From: Paractinoplanes aksuensis
GTDB lineage: Bacteria; Actinomycetota; Actinomycetes; Mycobacteriales; Micromonosporaceae
NCBI RefSeq assembly: GCF_024137025.1
Contig: NZ_JAMYJR010000028.1
Span: forward strand, 1-64,000
Length of the DNA: 64,000 bases
Direction: 5' to 3'
Below the pieces are notes generated by a model. The model was not told the origin of the DNA. It made no database searches and was given only the letters and a program-made list of their open reading frames with translations. A program made the translations under genes and the position numbers. The stretch's first letter is position 1, and the number at the start of each line of letters is the position of its first letter. Below, in pieces: positions 49,501-57,342 of this stretch.

Positions 49501-52127
49501 TCACCGCCCGCGACGTGTTCGCCCAGCGTACGGTCCGGGCGCTGGCCGCCGTGGCCGTCGCCCCCGGCGCCCCGGCCGAGGCGCCGGAGGCCGGGTGGGG
49601 TGACGTGCCGCTGACCCCGCTGATGCACCGGTTCGCCGTCCTCGGGGGCCCGATCGCGGGCTTCGACCAGCACATCGTCGTGCCCGTGGCGCCGGGCGAC
49701 CTGGACCGCGTCCGGGCCGCCGTGCGGGCGCTGATGACCCGGCACGACATGCTGCGGGCGCGGCTGGACCGCACCGACGGGTGGCGCCTCACCGTGCCAC
49801 CACCCTCCGAGCTGGACGTCACGGACCTGGTGACCCGGGTCGCCGCGTCCGAGCCGGTGGCCGCCCAGATCGAGGCCGCCCGCGGACGGCTCGACCCGGA
49901 CCGCGGCGTGATGGTGCAGGCCGTCTGGTTCGACGCGGGACCGGGGGAGCCGGGCCGGCTGCTGCTGATGGCTCACCACCTGGTGGTCGACGGGGTCTCC
50001 TGGCGCATCCTGCTGGCTGATCTGGAGACGGCCTGGGCGGGCGGGGACCTCGGGCCGGTCCCGGTGTCGTTCCGCCGCTGGGCCGAGCTGACCGCGGTCG
50101 CCCCGCCGGTTTCGGTCGAGGCGGCCGGTGCGGGACCTGGTGACCGGGCGCTGGACCGCTCGGTGGACACCGTCGCGACCCGGCGCGAGCTGACCGTGGA
50201 GATCCCGGCTGAGGTGACCGAGGCCGTCCTGACCCGGTTGCCGGCGGCGTTCCACGCCGGGGCCGACGACGTGCTGCTGGCCGCGTTCGCGGCGGCGGTC
50301 GCCCGGTGGCGTCCCGAGATCGGGGACGGCGTGCTGGTCGACGTCGAGGGCCACGGCCGCGACGGCACCGACCTCGACCTCTCCGAGACGGTGGGCTGGT
50401 TCACCCGGATGCGGGCGTTCCGCCTGCACCCGGCCGGGGATCCGGTCCGCTTGGTCAAGGGGGTCAAGGAGCAGCTGCGGGCGGCCGCGGTCGACGCCGT
50501 GGCGCCGTTCGCCTTCAACTACCTCGGCCGGTTCGGCGGCGGACCAGTCCTGAGCGGCGGGGCCGACCCGGGTCTGCCGCTGGCCCACGCCGTCACCCTG
50601 AACGCCTTGAGCCACGACGGGCTCGACGGGTCCCGGCTGCGCGCGATGTGGTCGTGGGCGGGCGAACTGCTGACCGAGACCGACGTACGCGACCTGGCCG
50701 ATCGGTTCACGGCCGAGCTTCACACCCTGGCCGCGGTGGCCGTGGGCGGGTTCACGCCGAGCGACTTCCCGCTCGTCACCCTGGGCCCGGACGACGTGGA
50801 GCAGCTCGAGACGGCGTACCCGGATCTGACCGACGTGCTGCCGCTGGCCCCGCCCCAGGAGGGACTGCTGTTCCACGCCCTGGTCGACGAGGTCGACGTC
50901 TACACCGCGCAGATCCGGCTCGACCTGGACGGCGACCTCGATCCCGAGCGGCTGCGCCGGGCGGCCCAGGAGGTGCTCGACCGGCACGACAACCTGCGGG
51001 TCGCGTTCCACCACGAGGGGCTCGACGAGCCCGTCCAGGTGGTGCGGGCCGAGGTCGGTCTGCCGTGGCGGCTCGACGACCTGACCGGCCGGGCCGAGCA
51101 GGCGGACAGCGTCGCGGCCGCCGAACGGGCCGAGCCCTTCGACCTGACCGCGGCGCCGCTGCTGCGCTGGCGGCTGCTGCGGCTCGGTCGGGCCCGGCAT
51201 CGGCTGCTGCTCACCAGCCACCACCTGCTCTGGGACGGCTGGTCGGTGCCGGTGGTGCTGCAGGAGGTGTTCGTCCGGTACGCCGGCGGCGCGTTGCCGG
51301 CCGTGGTCCCGTACCGCGATTATCTGAGCTGGCTGCGGGGGCAGGACCCGGCCGCGGCCGATCAGGCCTGGCGGGAGGCGCTGGCCGGGGCGACCCCGAG
51401 CCTGGTCGCGCCGGCCGGGGCCGACGAGGACCCGCAGCCCCAGCGGCAGTTGCGCCGTGACATGTCGGCCGAGTTCGCGGCCCGGCTCGAAGCGGCGGCC
51501 CGGGCCCGGGAGGTCACGGTCGGCACCGTCATCCAGGCGGCCTGGGCGGTCGTGCTGGGCCGGCGGACGGGCACGACGGACGTGGTGTTCGGCACGACGT
51601 TCTCGGGCCGGCCGCCGGAGATCCCGGGCATCGAGCGGATGGTCGGCCTGCTGGCCAACACGTTGCCGGTGCGCGTGCGGCTGCTGGCCGGCGACACCGT
51701 GGGCGACCTGCTGCGGCGGGTCCGGGACGAGCAGGCGACCCTGCTGGGCCATCATCACCTGCGGCTGACCGACGTCCGGCGGGCCGGTGGTGGGGCGGCC
51801 CTGTTCGACACCACGACCGTGTTCACGAACTATCCGCTCGACCCGGCGGCCTTCGAGACGCTGGGCACCGGGTTGCGGCTCTCCGGCGTGGACAACGACG
51901 ACGCCACGCACTATCCGCTGCGGATGGCGGTGGTGCCGGGCCGCGTGCTGAACCTGCGCCTGGGTTACCGCCCGGATCTGTTCGGCGCCGACCAGGCAGA
52001 GGCGATCCTCGATGAGATGGTGGCTGTGCTGACCGCCCTGACCGGTGCTCCGGAGCAGCTCATCGCCGCTGCGGCCGGTTCGCCGGTCGCGTCCGCGGAC
52101 CTGATCGGACAGTCGGGAAGCCATTGA
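46506..52127 (+). CDS. NRPS4: C-A-T-E-C, ends in a C domain without an A domain
   Basis: An 1873-residue synthetase starting at GTG 46506 in the GTGA overlap. The D-type C domain (LPLSPLQEGLLFHAL; HHLLWDGW at 142), A (YTSGSTGVPKG near 594; pocket DVYFSGGTFK by eye, hydrophobic-like but unassigned) and T (Ser982, GGDS) are followed by an E domain with HHLVVDGVSW at 1157. That E domain has ETVGWFTRMRAFRL in place of the YPVRL form and lacks the GxGYGxLRY segment after VKEQLRA. A second C domain (DVLPLAPPQEGLLFHAL; HHLLWDGW at 1572) closes the protein. It probably joins the D residue to the amino acid loaded on the first module of NRPS1. Confidence 0.95.
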   Translation: MTTPSIQDILPLSPLQEGLLFHALTDEVDVYRSQFRLDLDGEVDAGALRRAAQALLARHDNLRVAFHHEGLAEPVQVIRPAVKAPWRQHDLSRLDPAARDIEADRIAAEEQSEPFDLAVAPLLRWRLLRLGAGRYRLILTAHHLLWDGWSVPVLLRELFSLYAGAELPPAVPYRRFLEWHREQDRGAASDAWRTALAGLPGPTLVAAGAEAGEQADVRQPLPPEAVERLGALARRLGVTVNTVVQAAWGLLLARTTGSEDVVFGATVSGRPPELPGIEQMIGLFINTVPVRIRLTPGETVAELLTRVQAEQNVLLAHHHLRLADIQQLAGGGALFDTTTVFENYPLDAAAFATLGTGLRLAGVGFDDATHYPLSLAVLPADGLTLRVMYQPARYTEAEAGAYVERLARLLAAFADRPEAVADHLDPLSADERQRVLVDWNVTGGEPRAGSLVSRFAAAVTRRPEAEAVVADGLTMTYAELDARTDRLARWLIAAGVGAETPVALKLSRSAHVPVAFLAVLKAGGCFVPLSEGLPPDRMAWVLRDVGAAVLVTDDVAGSAAFAGDTLVLDVTDDSEPPGSYGLASPHPDQLAYVMYTSGSTGVPKGVAVRHRDVVEFALDTRWNPDGDRILMHSSYAFDVSVYEIWIPLLAGATIVVAPPGPVDADVVERAVARHGVTTAFFATALFNVLAEVRPGCFAGLREVSTGGDAASAVAVRRVLAACPSLHLVNGYGPTETTTFSTTFVMSGGADMPAAPPIGGPTDNTRVYVLDAALRPVPPGVAGELYVAGAGLARGYTGRPGLTSERFVACPFAPGERMYRTGDLVRWRADGVLDYLGRADLQVKLRGFRVELGEIEAALNRLPGVGQAAVLAREDRPGDKRLVAYASPVEGTTLDGPRLLAALATGLPEYMVPAVVVVVPALPMTTNGKVDRRALPAPELPASAEPVGPMSPPQAALAEVFAEVLGIERAGADDSFFDLGGDSIMTLRLVSRARTAGLVFTARDVFAQRTVRALAAVAVAPGAPAEAPEAGWGDVPLTPLMHRFAVLGGPIAGFDQHIVVPVAPGDLDRVRAAVRALMTRHDMLRARLDRTDGWRLTVPPPSELDVTDLVTRVAASEPVAAQIEAARGRLDPDRGVMVQAVWFDAGPGEPGRLLLMAHHLVVDGVSWRILLADLETAWAGGDLGPVPVSFRRWAELTAVAPPVSVEAAGAGPGDRALDRSVDTVATRRELTVEIPAEVTEAVLTRLPAAFHAGADDVLLAAFAAAVARWRPEIGDGVLVDVEGHGRDGTDLDLSETVGWFTRMRAFRLHPAGDPVRLVKGVKEQLRAAAVDAVAPFAFNYLGRFGGGPVLSGGADPGLPLAHAVTLNALSHDGLDGSRLRAMWSWAGELLTETDVRDLADRFTAELHTLAAVAVGGFTPSDFPLVTLGPDDVEQLETAYPDLTDVLPLAPPQEGLLFHALVDEVDVYTAQIRLDLDGDLDPERLRRAAQEVLDRHDNLRVAFHHEGLDEPVQVVRAEVGLPWRLDDLTGRAEQADSVAAAERAEPFDLTAAPLLRWRLLRLGRARHRLLLTSHHLLWDGWSVPVVLQEVFVRYAGGALPAVVPYRDYLSWLRGQDPAAADQAWREALAGATPSLVAPAGADEDPQPQRQLRRDMSAEFAARLEAAARAREVTVGTVIQAAWAVVLGRRTGTTDVVFGTTFSGRPPEIPGIERMVGLLANTLPVRVRLLAGDTVGDLLRRVRDEQATLLGHHHLRLTDVRRAGGGAALFDTTTVFTNYPLDPAAFETLGTGLRLSGVDNDDATHYPLRMAVVPGRVLNLRLGYRPDLFGADQAEAILDEMVAVLTALTGAPEQLIAAAAGSPVASADLIGQSGSH

Positions 52128-52172
52128 CGGATTGACGTATCAGGCACGTGCATAGTATTTTTTGCAGGTGCC
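52124..52172 (+). promoter_or_regulatory. Promoter and operator of the DUF4097 lipoprotein gene
   Basis: Two -35-like TTGACG hexamers lie at 52124-52129 and 52132-52137. TATTTT at 52156-52161 is an 18-bp-spaced -10 for the second. Overlapping them is GGCACGTGCA (52143-52152), ten bases, then TGCAGGTGCC (52163-52172). The arms match in 9 of 10 positions, and the arrangement has the same 10-bp spacer as the perfect operator upstream of the ArsR-type gene at 2802-2831. The flank TTGCAGGTGCC is identical between sites. This strongly suggests one regulator for both. Confidence 0.75.
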
Positions 52173-52218
52173 AGGGCGAGTTGAGCTTCTGGTCGTCAAC
52201 GGGAAAGGGCCGCGGGAG

Positions 52219-52920
52219 ATGCTGAAAGTGGACGGATCGATGAGCTGGGTACGCGGGGCGGGCCTGGCTGCGATCGTCGCGGCCGCGCTGGCCGGGTGCG
52301 GCACGAGCGGCGGCGGCGAGAAGAGCGAGTCCTCGTCCTACGAGATCGCCGAGTCGGTCACCGCCCTGCGGGTCGACGGGCACGGCGGCGACATCGAGAT
52401 CGTCACCGGCAGCGGCCCGATCAAGGTCACCGAGACGCTGCAGTACCGCGACAAGAAGCCGGTGAGCCGGCACAGTGTGAGCAGCGGCGAGCTGCTGCTG
52501 CAGTCCGACCGGTGCAACGTCGACGGCGTCTGCAACGTCGACTACAAGATCGAGATGCCGGCGACGCTGGCCGCGAAGCTGTCCAGCGGCGGCGGCGCGG
52601 TCGACGTGTCCGGCGTGGCGGCCCCGGTCGACATCGACTCGGGCGGCGGCAAGGTGAACGTCGACAAGCTGTCGGCCAAGAACCTGACGGTCAAGTCGAG
52701 CGGCGGCGCGGTCGAGGCCAGCCTGGCCGCCGAGCCGGACTCGGTCGCCGTCGACACCTCCGGCGGCGGCGCCGCGATCAAGCTGCCGGGCGGGCCGTAC
52801 GCGGTGAACGCGGACAGCGGCGGCGGCCCCAGCGACGTCTCGGTCAAGACCAGCGACTCGTCGGCCCGCAAGGTGACGGTCAAGTCGGGCGGCGGCGACA
52901 TCAAGATCCAGGCCGCCTGA
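52219..52920 (+). CDS. DUF4097-type lipoprotein
   Basis: A 233-residue protein. The lipobox LAGC has the modified Cys at 27 after a hydrophobic stretch (GAGLAAIVAAALAGC). The rest is a repetitive beta-solenoid-like region of short units rich in SGGG (KLSSGGGAVDVSG, DIDSGGGKVNVDK, TVKSSGGAVEAS, DTSGGGAAIKL), typical of the DUF4097 putative-adhesin family. It should be anchored outside the membrane. ATG 52219 is chosen with GGGAAAGGG upstream; ATG 52240 and TTG 52162 are alternatives. DUF4097 proteins include envelope-stress factors such as LiaX in enterococci; that link is by family only. It shares an operator with the ArsR-type gene at the other end of the cluster. Confidence 0.88.
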   Translation: MLKVDGSMSWVRGAGLAAIVAAALAGCGTSGGGEKSESSSYEIAESVTALRVDGHGGDIEIVTGSGPIKVTETLQYRDKKPVSRHSVSSGELLLQSDRCNVDGVCNVDYKIEMPATLAAKLSSGGGAVDVSGVAAPVDIDSGGGKVNVDKLSAKNLTVKSSGGAVEASLAAEPDSVAVDTSGGGAAIKLPGGPYAVNADSGGGPSDVSVKTSDSSARKVTVKSGGGDIKIQAA

Positions 52921-52933
52921 TCACGACCACCAC

Positions 52934-52999
52934 CGTCGGCCGGACGCACCTCCCGGGCCGGGTTCCCCCGACCCGGCCCGGGGCCGCGTCCGGCCGACG
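52934..52999 (+). terminator. Nested two-stem terminator hairpin
   Basis: An outer 14-bp perfect stem (52934-52947 with 52986-52999, CGTCGGCCGGACGC) encloses an inner 12-bp perfect stem (52952-52963 with 52971-52982, CCCGGGCCGGGT) and a 7-base loop, with 3-4 base internal bulges. TGCTTTGTGT follows. It starts 14 bases after the lipoprotein stop. It lies between the rightward lipoprotein gene and the leftward cellulase gene, so it could end transcription from both sides. Confidence 0.85.
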
Positions 53000-53491
53000 C
53001 TGCTTTGTGTGTGGGGCCGGCCCGAACCCCTCGGCGATCATCAGCCCGTCCCGCCGCCCCGGTTCAGCCGCTTTGGCCGGCGCGGCTTCGGCCGTCGCCA
53101 GCCCAAGCCGCTCGGAGACCATCGGCCAGTCCGCCGCCCGGTCCAGCCGCTTTGGCTGACGCCGCAGTGGCCGGCGTTCCAAATGGCACCTCTGCGGCGC
53201 GGGTTTACTTGACGTCACCCTGATCGACCGCGGCGCCCGTGCTTGGCCAGGCTGCGGCGTCGCCTCGCTCGGCCGGATCGTCCGCGTATTTCTCGGCGGC
53301 AGCGTCGCTCCGGTTGACTGAGATGCTGCCGCATGGCCCGGCCTCGCTCGACTTCAGCGCCCGTGTGGCCCAGCGGCAGTATCGCCTTGGTCGACCGGGA
53401 CGCCCGTCTGGCCCGGCAGCGGTATCGCCTGGGCGGATCGAGGCGCCGGTGCTGGGCCCGGCGGCGTGGTGGCCGCCGGGCCGCAGTCTCT
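53000..53491. other. Non-coding gap with an imperfect 80-bp tandem repeat
   Basis: About 490 bases between the terminator and the cellulase stop. Short open frames exist but none has coding character. Bases about 53020-53079 and 53101-53160 are imperfect tandem copies with a period near 80: each has CCC(G/A)A.CC.CTCGG, then GCCGCCC and CAGCCGCTTTGG (53065-53076 and 53144-53155). The following stretch is rich in related CGGC-containing words and may be further decayed copies. No promoter or RNA gene was recognised. Confidence 0.55.
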
Positions 53492-54841
53492 CTACGCCGT
53501 ACAGGTGAGGCCGGGGGTGCCGGCCGAGCCGGAGGCGATGAAGCCGAAGTCGGCCGTGGCGCCGGGTTGCAGTGAGCCGTTCCAGGCCGCGTTGCGGACG
53601 GTGGCCGTCGATCCCGTCACCGTCAGTGTGCCGCCCCAGACCTGGTTCACGGATTGTCCCGAGGCGAGGGTCCACGAGACGGACCAGCCGTTGATCGCGC
53701 GGCCGCCCGCCTTGACCGTGACCTGGCCCTGGAAGCCGCCCTGCCACGAGCTCGACGTCGTGTAGGTCGCGCCGCACGCCCCGGCCGGCGGGTTGGTGGG
53801 CGGGGTCGTCGGGGGAGTGGTGGGCGGAGTTGTCGGAGGGGTGGTGGGCGGTGTGGTCGGGGGCGTGGTGGTCGGCGGGTTCGGGGCGTTGGTGGCCAGG
53901 CTGGCGGCCAGCGCGGGCTGGAACGAGCCGGCCGCGTAGGCGCAGCCGTCGGCCTCGCCCGGCGGTTTGATCCACAGGTAGGCGTCGATGTTGGCGTCGC
54001 CGGTGTCCAGCGTGGGGTAGCGGCCGATCCGCCGGTCGGTGTTGTCGTCGCCGCACCAGTCGCCGGCCGCGCCGCCGTTGCGGCTGGTGTCGATCACCTG
54101 GCGTTTGCCGGCGATGCCGCGGCCGGACAGCGCGCTCAGCACCGAACGGCCGAAGGCGGTCTCGTTCGCCGTGGACTGGAAGTTCGAGGCGTTGGTGTAG
54201 AAGCCGTCGCCGTCGGCCACACCCGCGTTGGCCAGGCGGCGGGCCTGTTCGGCGGCGGCGTTCCAGGCCGAGTGGCCACCGTCCAGATAGACCTTGGCCC
54301 CGGCCGCCTTGAGGGTGCGGGTCGCGGTGGCCAGCGCCTGGTCGCGGGCGGTGATCTCACCCGCGCTGAGGCAGGTCTGCAGGGCGATCGAGTCGGGTTC
54401 GAGCAGGATCAGCGTGGTGCGGCCGCCCAGCCCGCGGGCGATGTTGCCGACCCAGGTCTGATAGGTGGCCAGGTCGGGGGCGCCACCCGCGCTGGCGCCG
54501 CCGCAGTCCCGGTTGGGGATGCCGTACAGGGTCAGGGCCGGCACCTGCCCGGCCGAAACGGCCGCGCCGACGTAGCCGGAGACCTCGGACTGCACGGTGC
54601 TCACATTGAAGTTCGACAACCAGCGGGTGGCGGGCTGACTGGCGATCCGCGAGCTGATCATCGCCGTACGGGAATCACCTGGGTTGGCGGCCACCCAGCG
54701 GGCGACTGCGGTGTCGGGGTCACGGTAGAGGGTGCCGGAGAGCGTTCCGGCCGAGGCGGTGCCGGCGGCGAGCGCGACGCCGGCCGTGACGAGCACGGCC
54801 GACGCGGCCAGCAGGGAGCGCCGGAGAGCAGTTGGGGACAA
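53492..54841 (-). CDS. Secreted GH6 cellulase (endoglucanase) with CBM2
   Basis: A 449-residue secreted enzyme hydrolysing beta-1,4-glucan by inversion. Signal peptide to about residue 31 (ending GTASA). The GH6 catalytic domain covers about 35-310, with LYGIPNRDCGGASAGG and the catalytic-acid motif ILLEPDSIALQT. A Pro/Thr linker of TTPP repeats joins a C-terminal carbohydrate-binding module of family 2 (CGATYTTSSSWQGGF, INGWSVSWTL, NAAWNGSL). The start is TTG at 54841, supported by GGAAGGAAG upstream in the coding direction. It is leftward and unrelated to the peptide cluster. The box at 54871-54884 is its likely control site. Confidence 0.95.
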   Translation of the reverse strand: MSPTALRRSLLAASAVLVTAGVALAAGTASAGTLSGTLYRDPDTAVARWVAANPGDSRTAMISSRIASQPATRWLSNFNVSTVQSEVSGYVGAAVSAGQVPALTLYGIPNRDCGGASAGGAPDLATYQTWVGNIARGLGGRTTLILLEPDSIALQTCLSAGEITARDQALATATRTLKAAGAKVYLDGGHSAWNAAAEQARRLANAGVADGDGFYTNASNFQSTANETAFGRSVLSALSGRGIAGKRQVIDTSRNGGAAGDWCGDDNTDRRIGRYPTLDTGDANIDAYLWIKPPGEADGCAYAAGSFQPALAASLATNAPNPPTTTPPTTPPTTPPTTPPTTPPTTPPTNPPAGACGATYTTSSSWQGGFQGQVTVKAGGRAINGWSVSWTLASGQSVNQVWGGTLTVTGSTATVRNAAWNGSLQPGATADFGFIASGSAGTPGLTCTA

Positions 54842-54870
54842 GGTGCTTCCTTCCGAGGGGGAGGTCGGTT

Positions 54871-54884
54871 TGGGAGCGCTCCCG
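54871..54884. promoter_or_regulatory. CebR-type operator of the cellulase gene
   Basis: TGGGAGCGCTCCCG matches 13 of 14 bases of the TGGGAGCGCTCCCA box bound by the LacI-family cellulose/cellobiose regulators CebR and CelR of actinobacteria. It is near-palindromic and lies 30 bases upstream of the TTG start. Cellobiose would be expected to relieve repression. The regulator gene is not in the window. Confidence 0.9.
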
Positions 54885-55307
54885 AACGGTAACCCAGCAG
54901 TTCAGCGGCAGCAACCAAGAGACCGTGATCGATCAGGGCCGGCCGGTGCCCCGGATCGGCGCCCGGCTCGACTCGTCGATGGACCGGCAGGGCGCTGCGG
55001 CCGGGGTGAGTGCTCGCGCCGGGCGACCCCCGGCCCGGCTCGCTCACTCAGGGTCGGGTGACCCGTGGCCCGGCTCGATCAGGGGCGGGCGGCTATGGGG
55101 GCGCCCAGGACGACCAGCCGCATGGCCCGCTCGGCCGCGTCGCGCAGGAGCAGGGTGGCCGCGCCCAGGGCGACGTACGTGTCGTCGACCTTGGTGAACG
55201 TCCAGAACTCGCACGGGGATCAGCGTGCCCGGCAACTGTGACCCGGCCATGAGAACCGGATGAGAATGTCTTCACTATCGGTGCTGGTCAGAGCCCCGAA
55301 CCGGGCA
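54885..55307. other. Gap with a probable gene remnant
   Basis: About 420 bases between the cellulase control region and the GntR gene. The only coding-like piece is the leftward remnant at 55079-55222, listed separately. The rest is GC-rich with repeated GGCCCGGCTCG words near 55030 and 55067. No promoter or terminator was recognised. Confidence 0.5.
55079..55222 (-). pseudogene. C-terminal remnant of an unidentified gene
   Basis: On the minus strand 46 codons are open between an in-frame TGA (55220-55222) and the TGA at 55079-55081. The translation has the look of a real protein end: EFWTFTKVDDTYVALGAATL, then LLRDAAERAMRLVVLGAP. There is no start codon with a ribosome site, and the upstream frame is broken, so I read it as the tail of a deleted gene. 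I do not recognise the family. Confidence 0.45.
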
Positions 55308-55973
55308 TCAGGGCAGGAACCGCACCGTCCGGGCCGCGCCGTGCATGTCGTGGGGCAGATCGGCGTACGCCCACTGGTGCGACCGTGTGTGCAGGCAGGC
55401 CGCCTCGACGTCGCCCGCCTCGAGCACGGCCAGCAGGTCGGCGTGCTCGTCGGCCACGTGGCCGAGGTCGGGTTCGGCCACCATCAGCGTGATCGCGGTG
55501 CGGGCCTCGATCTGCAGCGCCTCCCACGCCCGTTCGAGCAGGAAGTTGCCGGCGGCCAGCACGACCCGGCGGTGGAACCGGGTGCTGGCCAGGCCCATCG
55601 CCCGCACGTCCTCGCCCGCGGCCGACCGGCGCATGTCGGCGACGTCCTCGCGCATGTCCTCCAGCGGCAGCTTGTGATTCAGCATGGCCAGCCGGGTCGC
55701 CGTCTCTTCCAGGGCGGCCCGGACCACGTACGCCTCGCGCAGCGTCTGCTCGACGAACGGCAGCACGTGCCGCCCGCGTCGCGGCCGGCTCTCGACCAGG
55801 CCCAGCCCTTCGAGTTCGCGCAGGGCTTCCCGTACGGGGGCCTGGCTCGTACCGAAGTCGGCCGCGATCCTCGTCTCGATCAGCCGTTCGCCGGTCTTGA
55901 TCCGGCCCGACACGATCATCTCGACCAGGCCGTCCCGGATGCCTTCGCTCAGCGTCGGCCTCGACAGGTTCAC
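55308..55973 (-). CDS. GntR/FCD-family transcriptional regulator
   Basis: A 221-residue regulator. The N-terminal winged helix reads SEGIRDGLVEMIVSGRIKTG, then TRIAADFGTSQAPVREALRE and LGLVESRPRRGRHVLP. The C-terminal all-helical FCD ligand domain keeps its metal/ligand residues (STRFHRRVVLAAGN, DEHADLLAVLEAGD, CLHTRSHQ). It is transcribed divergently from the molybdenum-hydroxylase operon, with a perfect 16-bp palindrome between them. The expected role is repression of that operon until a small carboxylate-type effector binds; the effector is unknown. Confidence 0.93.
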   Translation of the reverse strand: MNLSRPTLSEGIRDGLVEMIVSGRIKTGERLIETRIAADFGTSQAPVREALRELEGLGLVESRPRRGRHVLPFVEQTLREAYVVRAALEETATRLAMLNHKLPLEDMREDVADMRRSAAGEDVRAMGLASTRFHRRVVLAAGNFLLERAWEALQIEARTAITLMVAEPDLGHVADEHADLLAVLEAGDVEAACLHTRSHQWAYADLPHDMHGAARTVRFLP

Positions 55974-56039
55974 CGTATGCTCCCGTACCTCATCGCCACC
56001 CGGACATTGACCAGCTTAGTGACCTCCCGTTACGTTGAA

Positions 56040-56055
56040 TTATCGATATCGATAA
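56040..56055. promoter_or_regulatory. 16-bp palindromic operator for the GntR/FCD regulator
   Basis: TTATCGATATCGATAA is a perfect palindrome in an AT-rich island within GC-rich DNA, placed between the divergent GntR gene and the hydroxylase operon. It ends 11 bases before the ATG at 56067, overlapping the ribosome site AAAAGGA. Location and symmetry fit a GntR-type operator controlling the operon and perhaps the regulator itself. Confidence 0.75.
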
Positions 56056-56066
56056 AAGGATCTCGC

Positions 56067-56846
56067 ATGTTGACTGAGGTTCATGTCCCCGAGGACGTGC
56101 CCGCGGCTGTGGGTCTGATCGCTTCGGGAGCCACCATCCTCGGCGGCGGCACCGCTCTGATGCCGGCGCTCAACGACTACGGATCACCGCCGACCGCCCT
56201 GGTGAGCCTGCGCCGCACCGGTCTGGCCGGCATCACCGTCGCCGGGTCCACAGTGACCCTCGGCGCCACCACCACATTGGCCCAGATCGAGCACGACGCG
56301 CGGCTCGCCCTGCTCAACCCGGTCGTCCGCTCGATCGCCTCGGTGCCGGTGCGCACGCTGGCCACGGTCGGTGGCAACCTGTTCGTCCGGCAACCGCACG
56401 GGGACCTGGCCGTCGCCCTGGTCGCGCTGGATGCCCGGGCCACGCTGGCCGGTCACGACGAGCCGGCCGAGCTGCCGCTGCGGCAACCCGCGCTCGTCAC
56501 CGCCGTCACGTTCGAGCGGCCGGAGCCCGGCATCTTCAAGTACGTCAAGGCGGCCCGTCGCCGTTTCAACTCCGCGTCCCTGGTCACGGTCGCGGCCACC
56601 GTCGTCGAGTCGGGCGGGATCGTCACCGGGGCGCGGGTCGCTCTCGGCGGGGTCGGCGACCACGTCCTCCGGGCCCACGCCGTCGAGGAGGCGCTCATCG
56701 GCCGGCCGCTGAACGAGGCCACCGTGCACGCCGCGGCCCAGGACGGCCTGACCGAGTTGTCGCCCGCCGACGACGCGTACGCCTCGGCCTGGTACCGCAA
56801 GCGCGTCTTTCCTGTCCACCTGCGGCGAGCGCTGCTCGGCTGTTGA
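56067..56846 (+). CDS. Molybdenum hydroxylase, FAD-binding subunit
   Basis: A 259-residue CoxM/XdhB-type flavin subunit. The FAD pyrophosphate-binding motifs are ILGGGTALMP near residue 33 and the TVGGNLFVRQPHGDLAVAL segment near 107. The C-terminal CODH flavoprotein domain is present (VALGGVGDHVLRAHAVEEAL). It passes electrons from the Fe-S subunit to the acceptor. ATG 56067 has AAAAGGA upstream. It opens an operon of at least eight genes with very small gaps or overlaps. Confidence 0.93.
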   Translation: MLTEVHVPEDVPAAVGLIASGATILGGGTALMPALNDYGSPPTALVSLRRTGLAGITVAGSTVTLGATTTLAQIEHDARLALLNPVVRSIASVPVRTLATVGGNLFVRQPHGDLAVALVALDARATLAGHDEPAELPLRQPALVTAVTFERPEPGIFKYVKAARRRFNSASLVTVAATVVESGGIVTGARVALGGVGDHVLRAHAVEEALIGRPLNEATVHAAAQDGLTELSPADDAYASAWYRKRVFPVHLRRALLGC

Positions 56847-56862
56847 AGGAACGAGGTCGCCG

Positions 56863-57341
<479 letters not shown>

Positions 57342-57342
<1 letters not shown>

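Noticed and set aside
46143..52124. Long minus-strand open frame antisense to NRPS4
   Set aside because: Low-complexity shadow with no recognisable motif. NRPS4 domains are unambiguous on the plus strand.
52162..52218. TTG start for the DUF4097 lipoprotein at 52162
   Set aside because: It is inside the operator and would place charged residues far ahead of the signal peptide. ATG 52219 gives a normal lipoprotein signal.
53790..53880. Tandem repeat or CRISPR-like array
   Set aside because: The repeats encode the Thr-Pro linker of the cellulase; there are no spacers.
53654..54892. Plus-strand open frame of 412 codons opposite the cellulase
   Set aside because: Antisense shadow, rich in Gly/Arg/Val, with no motif. 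The cellulase frame has signal peptide, catalytic and CBM motifs.
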